A DNA stretch of 64,000 bases, taken from Salinicola tamaricis (GTDB taxonomy: Bacteria; Pseudomonadota; Gammaproteobacteria; Pseudomonadales; Halomonadaceae). Numbering within the stretch: the stretch's first letter is position 1; each line of letters opens with the position of its first letter. The stretch spans positions 2,666,001 to 2,730,000 of the forward strand of contig NZ_CP023559.1 in assembly GCF_003006155.1 (NCBI RefSeq), in the 5' to 3' direction. Positions 30,172 through 41,743 of the stretch are shown in pieces. Made by a program: the position numbers and the translations under genes. Under the pieces are notes generated by a model, which was given only the letters and a program-made list of their open reading frames with translations, was not told where the DNA came from and did no database searches.

Positions 30172-31545
30172 ATGGACGGAGCAATGAGTGGCATCAGGGG
30201 TGCGGCCGGCGGCGAAGCGATGAGGGCGGCGCGCGTCAGGGAGAGTCAGCAAGGCGTTGGGCGGCGCTGGCGGCTGCCCCTGGCGGCACTGGCGCTGATG
30301 GCGGGGACGCCAGCGGCCCAGGCCTACTCAGCCTTCGCCGCAGACTCTCCGCATATGTTCGGCGACTGGGGCGGCCAGCGCACGGCGCTGGAAGCGGCCG
30401 GGGTCAGCTTCGACTTCGACTATGTCGGCGAAGCAGCGACCATTCTCGATGGCGGCTACCGTGACAGCCACGTGACCAAGTACGCCGATCAGTTCGCGCT
30501 GGGCGCCAATCTCGATCTCGAGCGCCTGCTGAGTATTCCCGATGCCGAGTTCCAGGTGACCCTCACCAACCGCAATGGCCATAGCGTCAACGATCGCCTG
30601 AGCGACCCCGGTGCCACGGTGGGTGGATCCAGCGTGCAGGAGGTTCAGGGGCGCGGCCCGGTCACACGCCTGACCCAGTTCTGGTATCGCCAGCGCTTCC
30701 TCGACGATGCGCTCTCGATCAAGCTGGGGCGCATTCCCTTCGGCGACGATTTCGCCACCATCGACAGCCATTTCCAGAATCTGGCCTTCGGCGGCGCCCA
30801 GCCGGGCAACTGGGGCAATGACATCTACAACTGGCCGATCTCGCAGTGGGCGGCGGTGGTCCGCGCCAATCTCGCCGCCGACTGGTACGTCCAGGCCGGT
30901 GTGTTCAATCTCAACGACAGCAACCTCGACAACGACCACGGCCTGGACCTGCACCACAGCGGCACCCAGGGCACGATGTACCCCATCGAGCTGGGCTACA
31001 CGCCCACGGTCGACGGCATGGCCGGTACCTACAAACTCGGCTTCTACACCCACGACGTCGACAACCGCGCCTATGGCGATGGCCCCGCGACACGCACCAG
31101 CGACACCAACACCGGGCTCTACTATGTGATCCAGCAGCAGGTGACGACCCATGGCGGCGACGCCAAGCGCGGCCTGACGCTGTTCAGCATGGGTAACACC
31201 AATCACGGCGACACCGCGGGGATCGATCGCTATGTCTCGATCGGTGCGACCTACCAGGGGCCGTTCGACGCCCGCCCGCAGGACGATGCCGGTATCGGAC
31301 TGGCCTATCTGCACGTCAACGACGACGTCAACGACTACATCGACTACTACAACGCGACCCCCGCCGGCTCGCTCACGCCGCTGCCGCGCCAGGGCCACGA
31401 GTACGACGCCGAGCTCTACTACAGCGTCAACCTGACCGGCTATCTGAGCCTGCGGCCCAACCTGCAGTATGTGGTCTCGCCCTCGGCGGTGGATTCGGTC
31501 GATAACGCTTGGGTGTTTGGGACCACGGTTCAGGTCAGCTTCTAG
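30172..31545 (+). CDS. Carbohydrate-selective porin, OprB family
   Basis: The protein has up to 457 residues. A signal peptide ends at about residue 51 (LPLAALALMAGTPAAQA), followed by the OprB-type N-terminus FGDWGGQRTALEAAGVSFDF, alternating beta-strand sequence (LSIKLGRIPFGDDFA, WYVQAGVFNLNDSN) and a terminal phenylalanine (FGTTVQVSF) as needed for outer-membrane insertion. Starts at 30184 or 30220 are also possible and give a more normal signal-peptide length. It probably lets sugars cross the outer membrane. No sugar genes are adjacent. Confidence 0.88.
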   Translation: MDGAMSGIRGAAGGEAMRAARVRESQQGVGRRWRLPLAALALMAGTPAAQAYSAFAADSPHMFGDWGGQRTALEAAGVSFDFDYVGEAATILDGGYRDSHVTKYADQFALGANLDLERLLSIPDAEFQVTLTNRNGHSVNDRLSDPGATVGGSSVQEVQGRGPVTRLTQFWYRQRFLDDALSIKLGRIPFGDDFATIDSHFQNLAFGGAQPGNWGNDIYNWPISQWAAVVRANLAADWYVQAGVFNLNDSNLDNDHGLDLHHSGTQGTMYPIELGYTPTVDGMAGTYKLGFYTHDVDNRAYGDGPATRTSDTNTGLYYVIQQQVTTHGGDAKRGLTLFSMGNTNHGDTAGIDRYVSIGATYQGPFDARPQDDAGIGLAYLHVNDDVNDYIDYYNATPAGSLTPLPRQGHEYDAELYYSVNLTGYLSLRPNLQYVVSPSAVDSVDNAWVFGTTVQVSF

Positions 31546-31548
31546 CCG

Positions 31549-32523
31549 CTACTTAGGCCTGGCGGTGCTCACCGGGGCCGAAGCGGGCGCGGTAGTAGAG
31601 AGACTCGGCGGTAGACCGTAGTGGCGCTGGAACAGCCGCCTGAGCTGCTCGCCGCCGCCCAGCCGACAGTGCTCGGCGATACGCGGCAGCGGTGCCGCAC
31701 TCTCGGCCAGTAGGCGCCGCGCCTGCTCTAGCCGCAGGCGGGTGAGGAAGTCGCCCGGGGTCATCCCTAGCTGACGCCGGAACAGGCGCTGGAAGTGGCG
31801 CGGGGTCACCGCCATGCGTGCGGCCAGCGTCTCGGTGTCCCACGCCGCCAGCGGGTCGCCGATCACCGCGTCGACCACCTGGCGCAGGCGCCCGTGGCTG
31901 TCGAGCTGGCAGCGCAGGCCTTCGCTGAACTGGGCCTGATCGCCGGGGCGATGCAGGAACATCACCAGCTCCCGCGCCACCTGGCCGGCCAACGCCTCGC
32001 CCTGGTCAGCGGCGACCAGGGCGAGGGCCAGGTCGATCCCCGCGGTGATGCCGGCGCTGGTGTAGATACCGTTGCTGCACAGATAGAGCGCTTCGGCGCG
32101 CACCTGGATGGCGGGGAACTCGGCAGCCAGACGCGCGGCGTGGCGCCAATGGGTGGTGGCCTGGCACCCGTCGAGCAGGCCCGCCCGGGCCAGGGCGAAG
32201 GCGCCGGTACAGATCGAGCCGACCCTGGGGGTGTGCGCGGCGCGGGCGGCCAAGGTATCCAGCACGGCGGTGCTCAACCGATGCACGCCGTGGCCACCGG
32301 CGATCAGCAGTGTGTCGCCGGCCGGCGTGGTGTCGAGGGCGTGGGTCGCGACCAGCGTCATGCCGCCGTTGGTGACTACAGGGCCGGGCTCGGCGGCGAG
32401 CAGGCGCAGCCGATAGCGCGGCTCGCCGGCTGCTTCATTGGCGCTGGCGAACACCTGCCACGGGCCGCTGGCATCCAGCAGTTGGCAGTCGGGGTAGACG
32501 AACAGATCGAGCGTGTGGGCCAT
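31549..32523 (-). CDS. GlxA-type transcriptional regulator (DJ-1/PfpI plus AraC HTH)
   Basis: The protein has 324 residues. Residues 1-170 form a DJ-1/PfpI-like sensor domain (FVYPDCQLLDASGPWQVFA, LIAGGHGVHRL, GSICTGAFALARAGLLDG with the cysteine elbow), and residues 220-310 an AraC/XylS double helix-turn-helix (MAVTPRHFQRLFRRQLGMTP, LRLEQARRLLAES). The last part appears frame-shifted: family members end GLPPS.YRARF, and YYRARFGPGEHRQA is encoded in a neighbouring frame ending at 31553. Regulated target unknown; the divergent region has no gene. Confidence 0.87.
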   Translation of the reverse strand: MAHTLDLFVYPDCQLLDASGPWQVFASANEAAGEPRYRLRLLAAEPGPVVTNGGMTLVATHALDTTPAGDTLLIAGGHGVHRLSTAVLDTLAARAAHTPRVGSICTGAFALARAGLLDGCQATTHWRHAARLAAEFPAIQVRAEALYLCSNGIYTSAGITAGIDLALALVAADQGEALAGQVARELVMFLHRPGDQAQFSEGLRCQLDSHGRLRQVVDAVIGDPLAAWDTETLAARMAVTPRHFQRLFRRQLGMTPGDFLTRLRLEQARRLLAESAAPLPRIAEHCRLGGGEQLRRLFQRHYGLPPSLSTTAPASAPVSTARPK

Positions 32524-32834
32524 CGACGGCTCCCGGCAGTGAAGGGCCAGTCTCCCTCGTTGCCTCTATGTCGGCAATGACTGTCGGCCCACCGAAAGCG
32601 ACACTCTATGAGCGTGATACTCAAGGTAAGCAACGCTCGCTGTTGTCACCGACACCGAGGCGATGACTCGAAGCGTAATCGCCTGGGATGGTGGGTACAT
32701 CAAAACCGCCGGGAGCGGTTTTTAACGTCGCGTAGCGACGGGCCGAAGGGTGCCCGCCAGGGATGGCGGGCATCAAAAAGCCGCCGGAGACACTCCGGCG
32801 GCGTTGTCTAGCGGGACAGACGCTAGGGTCGCGC
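32524..32834. other. Intergenic region between the GlxA-type regulator and katG
   Basis: No gene is seen. It contains a plus-strand-style stem AAACCGC-CGGGA-GCGGTTTTT at 32703-32723 without an obvious upstream gene, the 16-base word GAAGGGTGCCCGCCAG at 32745-32760 (found again at 49315-49330), and the katG terminator. Confidence 0.5.
32776..32802 (-). terminator. Intrinsic terminator of katG
   Basis: On the minus strand GCCGCCGGAG-TGT-CTCCGGCGGC is followed by TTTTTG. The 10-bp stem is perfect, 33 bases beyond the katG stop. Confidence 0.85.
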
Positions 32835-35167
<2,333 letters not shown>

Positions 35168-35255
35168 CTATGGCAAAGGGGCTGGCGTGTCTCCGATTGG
35201 GCTGGGCGCCGGCTGCGGTTATGCTGGGCGGGCCCGCTTTCACCGGAGTGTCTTC

Positions 35256-38201
35256 ATGTCCCTGCCCGCCGACTGGTTTCCCGCGCTACCGATCCCGGAG
35301 GCGCTGAGCGCCGCCCATACCGAGGTGCTGAGCGCGCTCGAGGCGACGTATGCCCGCGGCGACGAGGCGTGTCGCGAGGCCTGGCTGGGCCTCGACGAGG
35401 ACCAGCGGCGCACGCTGGTGCGCACCTGTCTGCTCTCGGAGTTCTTCCGCGAGGGGCTGTGCGCACATCCCGAGCGGCTGGTCGAGTGGCAGGAGAGCGG
35501 CGAGCTGAAGGCGCCGCTATCACCCCGCGGCCTTGGCCCAGGCGCTCGCCACACAGTTGGAGGCGGCCACCGACGAGAACGCGCTGCACGCCGCGCTGCG
35601 CCGGTTCAGACAGACACGCATGCTGGCGATCGTATGGCGCGATCTCGCCGGGGCCGAGATGTGGCAGACCGCACAGGCGGTTTCGCATCTGGCCGAAACC
35701 TGCCTGGAGGGGGCGCTGGCGTGGCTCGAAGCCTTCTACGCGGGGCGCTGGGGAACGCCACAGGCGCGCGCCGACGGCACGTCACAGCGCCTGGTGGTGC
35801 TGGGTATGGGCAAGCTCGGCGCCGGTGAGCTCAACCTCTCCTCGGATATCGATCTGATCTTCGCCTTTCCCGAGAAGGGCACTACCCAGGGTGGTGAGCG
35901 CGCCTACGATCACCAGCATACTTCACCAAGCTGGGGCAGAAGCTGATCGCCGCGCTCGACGTGATCACCGCCGACGGTTTCGCCTTCCGGGTCGACATGC
36001 GTCTGCGCCCGCTGGGCGACGGCGGGCCGCTGGTCGGCAGCTTCAACGCGCTCACCGCCTACTATCAGGATCAGGGCCGTGAGTGGGAGCGCTACGCCAT
36101 GCTCAAGGCGCGTCCGGTCGCCGGCGACCGCGAGGCGGGGCGTGCGCTGCTGGCATCGCTGGCGCCGTTCATCTATCGCAAGTATCTCGATTTCGGGGCG
36201 ATCGAGTCGCTGCGCGAGATGAAGGCAATGATCCACCGCGAGGTGAAGCGGTTGGGGCGCGATGACAACATCAAGCTGGGTCGCGGCGGTATTCGCGAGG
36301 TGGAGTTCGTGGTCCAGGCGTTCCAGCTGATCCGCGGCGGCCGCGATACCGAACTGCAAGTGACCTCGCTGCGCCTGGCCTTGACGCGGCTGGTCGAGCT
36401 CGAGCTGCTGCCTCCGGCGGTGGTCGATGAGCTGCATGACGACTACGTCTTTCTGCGCGACCTGGAGCATGCGCTGCAGGCGCGCCACGACCGCCAGACC
36501 CAGCAGCTGCCGGAAGACGCCGAAGCGTGTGCGGCGCTGGCCATGGCCATGAACCTGGCCGATTGGACGGCGCTGCGTGCCGCGCTCGACGCCTGCCGCG
36601 AGCGGGTGCGCGGCCACTTCGATGCAGTGGTGGCCGACCCTCAGGAGGAGTCGGAGGCCGACGAGCCACTGCCCGATCAAGCGCGGCTCGAGCGCTGGAG
36701 CCAGCTATGGCGGCGCGAGCTGGACGAGTCCCAGGCGCAGCAGATGCTGGAGGCGGCCGGTTTCACGCTGCCTGACGCCTGGCGCCGGCTCAAGGCGTTC
36801 CGCGACTCGCGCGGGGTGCAGGCGATGCAGCGGATCGGCTTCGAGCGCCTCGAAGCGGTGATGCCGCTGCTGCTCGAGGCTCTGGCCGAGAGCGCCACGC
36901 CGACCACTGCGCTGGAGCGGGTGCTGCCGCTGATCGAAGGGGTACTGCGGCGTACCGCCTACCTCTCGCTGCTGCGCGAGAACCCGCAGGTGCTGCCGGG
37001 GCTGATTCGGCTGTGTGCCGCCAGCCCGTGGATCGCCGAGCAGTTGGCGCGCCACCCGATCCTGCTCGACGAGCTGCTGACGCCTGACACGCTCTACTCG
37101 CCCGCCGACAAGGCGCGCCTGGCCGACGAACTGCGTCAGACCCTGGCGCGGATTCCCGAAGAGGACGAGGAGAGCTGGCTCGACGCCCTGCGCGTGTTCA
37201 AGCAGACCCAGGTGCTGCGGGTCGCTGCCTCGGACATCGCCGGCGCGCGGGTATTGATGAAGGTCAGTGACTATCTCACCGCGATCGCCGAGGTGATCCT
37301 CGATAGTGTGCTGCAGCGTGCCTGGCGCTCGCTCACCGCGCGCTACGGTGAGCCACGCCCACGGGAGGGGGCGGACAAGGCCGAATTCCTGATCGTCGGC
37401 TACGGCAAGCTTGGCGGCATCGAGCTGGGCTACGGCTCGGATCTGGATCTGGTGTTCCTCTACGATGCCGCACCCCATGGCGCTACGGATGGCGCCAAGC
37501 CGATCGACAACGTGGTCTTCTTTACCCGGCTCGGCCAGCGCATCATCCATCTGCTCACGGCGACCACCCCCAGCGGCACACTCTACGAAGTCGACATGCG
37601 CCTGCGCCCCTCGGGCAATGCCGGACTGCTGGTCTCCTCGCTCGACGCCTTCGCCGACTACCAGCGGCGGGAGGCCTGGACCTGGGAGCACCAGGCGCTG
37701 GTGCGGGCGCGGCCGGTGGCCGGGGGCGCGGCGCTGGCAGCATCCTTCGAGGCGGTGCGCCGCGAGGTGCTGGGGCGCGAACGTGACCCCGCCGAACTGC
37801 GCCGGGCGGTGGCCGAGATGCGCGCCAAGATGCGCCAGCATCTGGGCAGCGCGGCAGGCGAGACGGATACCTTCAATCTCAAGCAGGATGCCGGTGGGTT
37901 GGTCGATATCGAGTTCCTGAACCAGTACGCGGTGCTGGCCTGGGCCTGCGCCACTCCGGCGCTGCTGGAGGTCACCGACAACATGCGTCTGCTGGATGCG
38001 CTGGCAGAGAGCGAGCGCCTGCCCGAGGGTGACGTGCGTGAGCTGCAGGCGGCCTATCTGGCTTACCGCGACGCCAGCCATCGTGCCGCCCTGGCCAAGA
38101 CCGGCAGCGACGTGCCGGCGGCCGATTTCGACACCGAGCGTGCTCGGGTCCAGGCGCTATGGAAGGCATGGATCGAGGCGGAGGGCGCTGCGCAGGGGTG
38201 A
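35256..38201 (+). pseudogene. glnE: Bifunctional glutamine synthetase adenylyltransferase/deadenylase; two frame breaks
   Basis: Reconstructed to about 980 residues, normal GlnE length. It starts MSLPADWFPALPIPEALSAA with CCGGAG upstream. Two nucleotidyltransferase domains are visible: LGAGELNLSSDIDLIFAFPE (deadenylylating half) and LGGIELGYGSDLDLVFLYD (adenylylating half), each followed by the DMRLRP motif. Frame changes are needed near 35520 (KAPL to HPAALAQALATQLE) and near 35922 (before YFTKLGQKLIAALD). GlnE modifies glutamine synthetase in response to nitrogen status and is rarely lost, so sequence error is likely. It fits the nitrogen theme of the 3' end. Confidence 0.87.
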
Positions 38202-38346
38202 TACCGCGCCGTGGGCGAGGCGCCAGGTGGAGCAGGGCGATAGCAGGCTAATTTTTTTGCCAACCCTTGAGGAAAACAGTGTTTGATTAAGATATGATTA
38301 AACTCTGATGATTCCTGTTACTGCCCTGCGTCCTGGAGTGACCCTC

Positions 38347-38964
38347 ATGGTTTCTCTCTCTCTCAGCTCCGAACTCGCCCATGGCAACGACCGGGCGGTC
38401 TATCGGCATCCCGCCGAGGCCGGGCGCTGCATCAAGGTGCCGCGCTTCCCCGATCGCGGCAGCCAGCAGAACGAGCGCGAGAAGAGCTACTTCGAGGGGC
38501 TCAAGCGGCGCGGCGTCCGCGACTGGCGCTACGTGCCGGAGTACTTCGGCACGGTCACCACCGATCTCGGCGAGGGGCTTGTCTTCGGCCTGGTCACCGA
38601 TGCCGATGGCTCGCTGTCGCTCAATATCCGCCAGTTCCAGCAGCATGGCGACGCCGACTGGCTCACCACCCAGGCCTTCGTCGACGAGCTCGAACGGCTC
38701 TACCACTACCTGCGTGACAACTGGATCGTACCCTCGGACATCAACGACCGTAACGTGGTGTGCCAGCGGCGTGCCGACGGCAGCATCCGGCTGTGGCTGA
38801 TCGACGGTGTCTCCAACCCTGACTTCATGCCGCTGGCCAATATCTGGCCGTGGTTCGCGCGACAGAAGGTGGACCGCCGCATTCAGCGCTTCTATCGCCG
38901 TCTGCATGAGTACGGCTTCATTTCCCGGGGGCAGCGGGACGCGCTGTTGGCGAGCCTATCCTAG
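38347..38964 (+). CDS. yrbL: YrbL family protein (PhoP-network, kinase-like)
   Basis: The protein has 205 residues. The YrbL family is recognised from RAVYRHPAEAGRCIKVPRF, VPEYFGTVTTDLGEGLVFGL and WIVPSDINDRNVV..RADGS, with a kinase-like arrangement of conserved residues. The ATG at 38347 (MVSLSLSSELAHG) has GGAG ten bases upstream; an in-frame ATG at 38308 is less likely. A low-GC tract at 38250-38305 is the likely promoter. Its TAG stop is part of CTAGGCTTTGTTCGA, which matches the end of palindromic element copy 1. Function is not established. Confidence 0.85.
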   Translation: MVSLSLSSELAHGNDRAVYRHPAEAGRCIKVPRFPDRGSQQNEREKSYFEGLKRRGVRDWRYVPEYFGTVTTDLGEGLVFGLVTDADGSLSLNIRQFQQHGDADWLTTQAFVDELERLYHYLRDNWIVPSDINDRNVVCQRRADGSIRLWLIDGVSNPDFMPLANIWPWFARQKVDRRIQRFYRRLHEYGFISRGQRDALLASLS

Positions 38965-38975
38965 GCTTTGTTCGA
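38961..38975. repeat. End remnant of the palindromic element
   Basis: CTAGGCTTTGTTCGA matches 14 of 15 bases of the left end of copy 1 (9330-9344). No core or right end follows. As at copy 1, the TAG within CTAG serves as the stop codon of the preceding gene. Confidence 0.5.
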
Positions 38976-38994
38976 GTCTGTAGGCATGTTGACG

Positions 38995-39432
38995 ATGCAT
39001 TTGAGAACCGCGACTGTCGCTGATTATCCGCGCCTTATCGAGGTGTGGGAGGCATCGGTACGAGCAACCCATGACTTCCTGGCCGAGCAAGACCTGCAGG
39101 TGCTGAAACCATTGATCTTGAATCAGTATTTCGATGCGGTGTGCCTGACGCTAGCTTGCAGTGAGCAAGGTGATATCGCCGGCTTTTCGGGCGTGGCTGA
39201 CGCCAATATCGAGATGTTGTTCATCGCGCCCGACTGTCGGGGGCAAGGCATCGGGACGCGGTTACTGAGGCATGCGATCGAGAAGCAGGGCGCGACGAGC
39301 GTCGATGTCAATGAGCAGAACCACGCGGCGCTGAGCTTTTATCGAGCGCGAGGCTTCGGCATAGGCAGCCGCTCACCGTTGGATGGTCAGGGTAAGCCCT
39401 ATCCGCTACTGCATCTGCAGTTGAACGCCTGA
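38995..39432 (+). CDS. GNAT family N-acetyltransferase
   Basis: The protein has 145 residues. The GNAT acetyl-CoA loop is visible as IAPDCRGQGIGTRLLRHAIE, followed by VDVNEQNHAALSFYRARGF. Candidate starts are ATG 38995 (MHLRTATVADYPRL, matching the usual family start), ATG 38986 and TTG 38968. It resembles YjaB-type acetyltransferases of unknown substrate. Codon use appears less GC-rich than in neighbours (more T/A at third positions), which could mean recent acquisition. Confidence 0.85.
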   Translation: MHLRTATVADYPRLIEVWEASVRATHDFLAEQDLQVLKPLILNQYFDAVCLTLACSEQGDIAGFSGVADANIEMLFIAPDCRGQGIGTRLLRHAIEKQGATSVDVNEQNHAALSFYRARGFGIGSRSPLDGQGKPYPLLHLQLNA

Positions 39433-39501
39433 TTCAGCGCCCGGGGAATCTCAGCCAAAGTAGCCTGCAGGCTCGACGATACGACATCGGCTACCCGATA
39501 A

Positions 39502-39527
39502 AGCGCCCTCCGCTTGGAGGGCGTTTT
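39502..39527. terminator. Bidirectional terminator
   Basis: AAAGCGCCCTCC-GCTT-GGAGGGCGTTTT: 8-9 bp stem with A-run upstream and T-run downstream, placed between the convergent GNAT and trhO genes. Confidence 0.8.
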
Positions 39528-39549
39528 GCGTTTCGCTGTTCGGCGCGGC

Positions 39550-40491
39550 TCAGCTCGGCTGGCGCGGATCGCGGCCGATGGGGTGCGGCTCGTTGCGTGC
39601 CTTGGCCAGCTCGATCTGGCGCTGACGCTCGCGCGCGCCGGCACGGGTCTTCTCGGGCAGCGAATCCCAGCAGTTTGGGCAGCTGATCCCCGGGACGTAG
39701 TGTTCGGATTCCTGATCCTCGGCGGAGATCGGCATGCGGCAGGCGTGGCACTGGGCGTACTCGCCCTCGCTCAGGTCGTGGCGCACCGTGACCCGGTTGT
39801 CGAACACGAAGCAGTCGCCGCGCCAGCGCGTCTGCGCTTCCGGCACCTTCTCCAGATAGTTGAGAATCCCGCCCTTGAGGTGGAACACCTCCTCGAAGCC
39901 TTCGCCCAGCATGAAGCTCGACGCCTTCTCGCAGCGGATGCCGCCGGTGCAGAACATCGCGACCTTCTTGTGCCGGCTGGGATCGTAGTGCTGACGCACA
40001 TAGTCGGGAAACTCACGAAACGACTTGGTCTGCGGGTCCACCGCGCCCTCGAAGCTGCCGATCGCCACCTCGTAGTCGTTACGGGTATCGATCACCAGCA
40101 CCTCGGGGTCGTCGATCAGATCGTTCCAGGCTTCCGGTTCGACATAGGTGCCGACACGTGCGTTGGGATCGACGCCATCCACGCCCAGGGTGACGATCTC
40201 GCGCTTGAGCTTGACCTTGGTGCGGTAGAAGGGCTGCTCGTCGCAGTAGGACTCTTTGTGCTCGAGCGCCGCCAGGCGCGGGTCGCGCTTGAGCCAGGCG
40301 AGCAGCGCATCGATCCCGGCACGGCTGCCGGAGACGGTGCCGTTGATGCCTTCGGCGGCGAGCAGCAGGGTGCCCTTGACGTCGAGACGCTGCATTTCTT
40401 CGAGCAGCGGTTCGCGCAGGGCTTCGAAGTCGTCGAGCGCGACGAAGCGATACAACGCCGCGACCACGATCGGTCGATCGGTAGAGGACAT
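39550..40491 (-). CDS. trhO: tRNA uridine(34) hydroxylase, rhodanese-related
   Basis: The protein has 313 residues. TrhO/YceA signatures are present: N-terminal [36 protein letters not shown], the rhodanese segment [20 protein letters not shown] and active-site cysteine in [17 protein letters not shown], with a C-terminal cysteine cluster ([19 protein letters not shown]). It hydroxylates the wobble uridine of certain tRNAs. The ATG at 40491 ([10 protein letters not shown]) has AGGAG upstream. Length matches the family. Confidence 0.93.
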   Translation of the reverse strand: MSSTDRPIVVAALYRFVALDDFEALREPLLEEMQRLDVKGTLLLAAEGINGTVSGSRAGIDALLAWLKRDPRLAALEHKESYCDEQPFYRTKVKLKREIVTLGVDGVDPNARVGTYVEPEAWNDLIDDPEVLVIDTRNDYEVAIGSFEGAVDPQTKSFREFPDYVRQHYDPSRHKKVAMFCTGGIRCEKASSFMLGEGFEEVFHLKGGILNYLEKVPEAQTRWRGDCFVFDNRVTVRHDLSEGEYAQCHACRMPISAEDQESEHYVPGISCPNCWDSLPEKTRAGARERQRQIELAKARNEPHPIGRDPRQPS

Positions 40492-40627
40492 GCGATAACT
40501 CCTGGTAGTCGCCCACGTAAAGGGCGGACCGGGTCGTGAAGGGGTGGCGCGGATGGCAGGCCAGCGCGACACCGGAATGAACGCCGCGCATTTTACGCCG
40601 CTGATCGGCGAGGTCCAGCGGTGCGGC

Positions 40628-41108
40628 TCACTCGGGGCCGAAGAACAGCACCCAGGTCGAGAAGTCGGCGGAGAAGGTATCGAAGCGATGCGCCATGCCC
40701 TTGGGCACGAAGAGCACGTCGCCGACGCTCGCTGCCAGCCGCTCGCCGTCACGGTTCAGCACGGCGCTGCCACTGGCGATCAGATAGAGCTCGTCACGCG
40801 CATGGGGTGTCTGGGTGTCGATGTCGCGGGGAGAGAACAGTTCCAGGACCCGGTACTGCCTGAGAAGTACTGCGCTCGCCCATGAGGCGTTAAAAATCGG
40901 CTCAAAATGCTCATTTACAACCCGTAAACTCCGCGTTCTCGCCGATTTTTGCCTTGCCTGGCCTTCGCTCGTCGACTTCTCAGACAGCACCTAGCCCGTG
41001 GCGGGCGAAGACCTCCACGAACGGGCGCTCCGCCGCGGCCAGCCGGGCGGCGATCTCGGCCCAGGGTAGGTGGGGCGGTTGCTTCGGACTCCGATCAGTG
41101 GCGTTCAT
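40628..41108 (-). pseudogene. Cupin gene interrupted by a palindromic element
   Basis: The 5' part (from ATG 41108, MNATDRSPKQPPHLPWAEIA... to FARHG) and the 3' part ([51 protein letters not shown]) together make a small cupin protein of about 110 residues. Between them, at 40849-40994, lies a 146-bp palindromic element that introduces a stop (LGAV-stop). The start overlaps the end of the PaiB gene. The cupin likely belonged to the rhodanese-GNAT-PaiB run. Its substrate is unknown. As it stands the gene is inactive. Confidence 0.8.
40849..40994. repeat. 146-bp palindromic element, copy 4 (inside the cupin gene)
   Basis: Ends GGTACTGCCTGAGAAGT and ACTTCTCAGACAGCACCTAG; the core is conserved with copies 1-3. 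Compared with copy 3, an A-to-G change in the left arm (GAGAAGT) is matched by T-to-C in the right arm (ACTTCTC), keeping the pair. The CTAG is present only on the right side. Confidence 0.92.
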
Positions 41109-41743
41109 CGCTCTCCTCCATGCCACTCAGGCAGCGTGCCGTGGCCTCGTCGAGGCCACGCTCTTCGATCAGGCCGCGCTGGATCGCCGCGCGCTCGGCA
41201 TCGGGTTTGTGTTGGCTCGCCTTGCGCTGGCCTTCGAGCCGCTCGATGCGCAGCTCGATCCCGACGATGCCGCGACACATGCCGTCGATATAGGCCGCCG
41301 GCGCATCGTCGATCGACCAGGGGTGGGCGCGATCTCTTTCAAAGTGGTTGGTCAAGGCGGCCACGGTGTTGCGCAGCCAGCTCGCGTCGTCGATCAGGCG
41401 TAGCGTGCCGTGGGCGTGGACGACCTGATAGTTCCAGGTCGGCACCACGCGGCCGTGCTCTTGCTTGGCCGGATACCAGCTCGGTGTGATGTAGGCCTGG
41501 GGGCCGTGGAAGATCGCCAGCGCTGGGCGGGTCGTGGCGCCGGCGACCAGCGGGTTGGCTCGTGCGACGTGGCCGCGCAGCACGCCTAGAGGCGCGCCCT
41601 CGCGCTCGGGCTCCCGCAGCATCGGCAGATGGTCGGCCAGCCAGCCATCGGCATCCTGGGTGATCAGGGTGGCGAAGGGGCGTGCGCCATGGCCTGCGCC
41701 AGGGCGTCGCCGTCTTCGACCGAAAGGGGGCAGGGCGATGCAT
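41095..41743 (-). pseudogene. paiB: PaiB-type FMN-binding negative regulator; frame broken at 5' end
   Basis: Most of the protein reads in one frame from about 41685: ATLITQDADGWLADHLPMLR, GHVARANPL, AYITPSWYPAKQEHGRVVPT and WNYQVVHAHG, which are PaiB signatures. The N-terminus is recovered across two frame changes (near 41725 and 41688) as MHRPAPF, then VEDGDALAQAMAHAP, then FATLIT, starting at ATG 41743. About 215 residues, normal for the family. PaiB-type proteins bind FMN and were named for repression of degradative enzymes. Its end overlaps the cupin start; a GNAT gene lies just upstream. Confidence 0.8.

Noticed and set aside
32702..32723. Hairpin with T-run as a terminator of a plus-strand gene
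   Set aside because: AAACCGC/GCGGTTTTT is a good stem, but no plus-strand gene lies upstream, so it was recorded only as part of the intergenic description.
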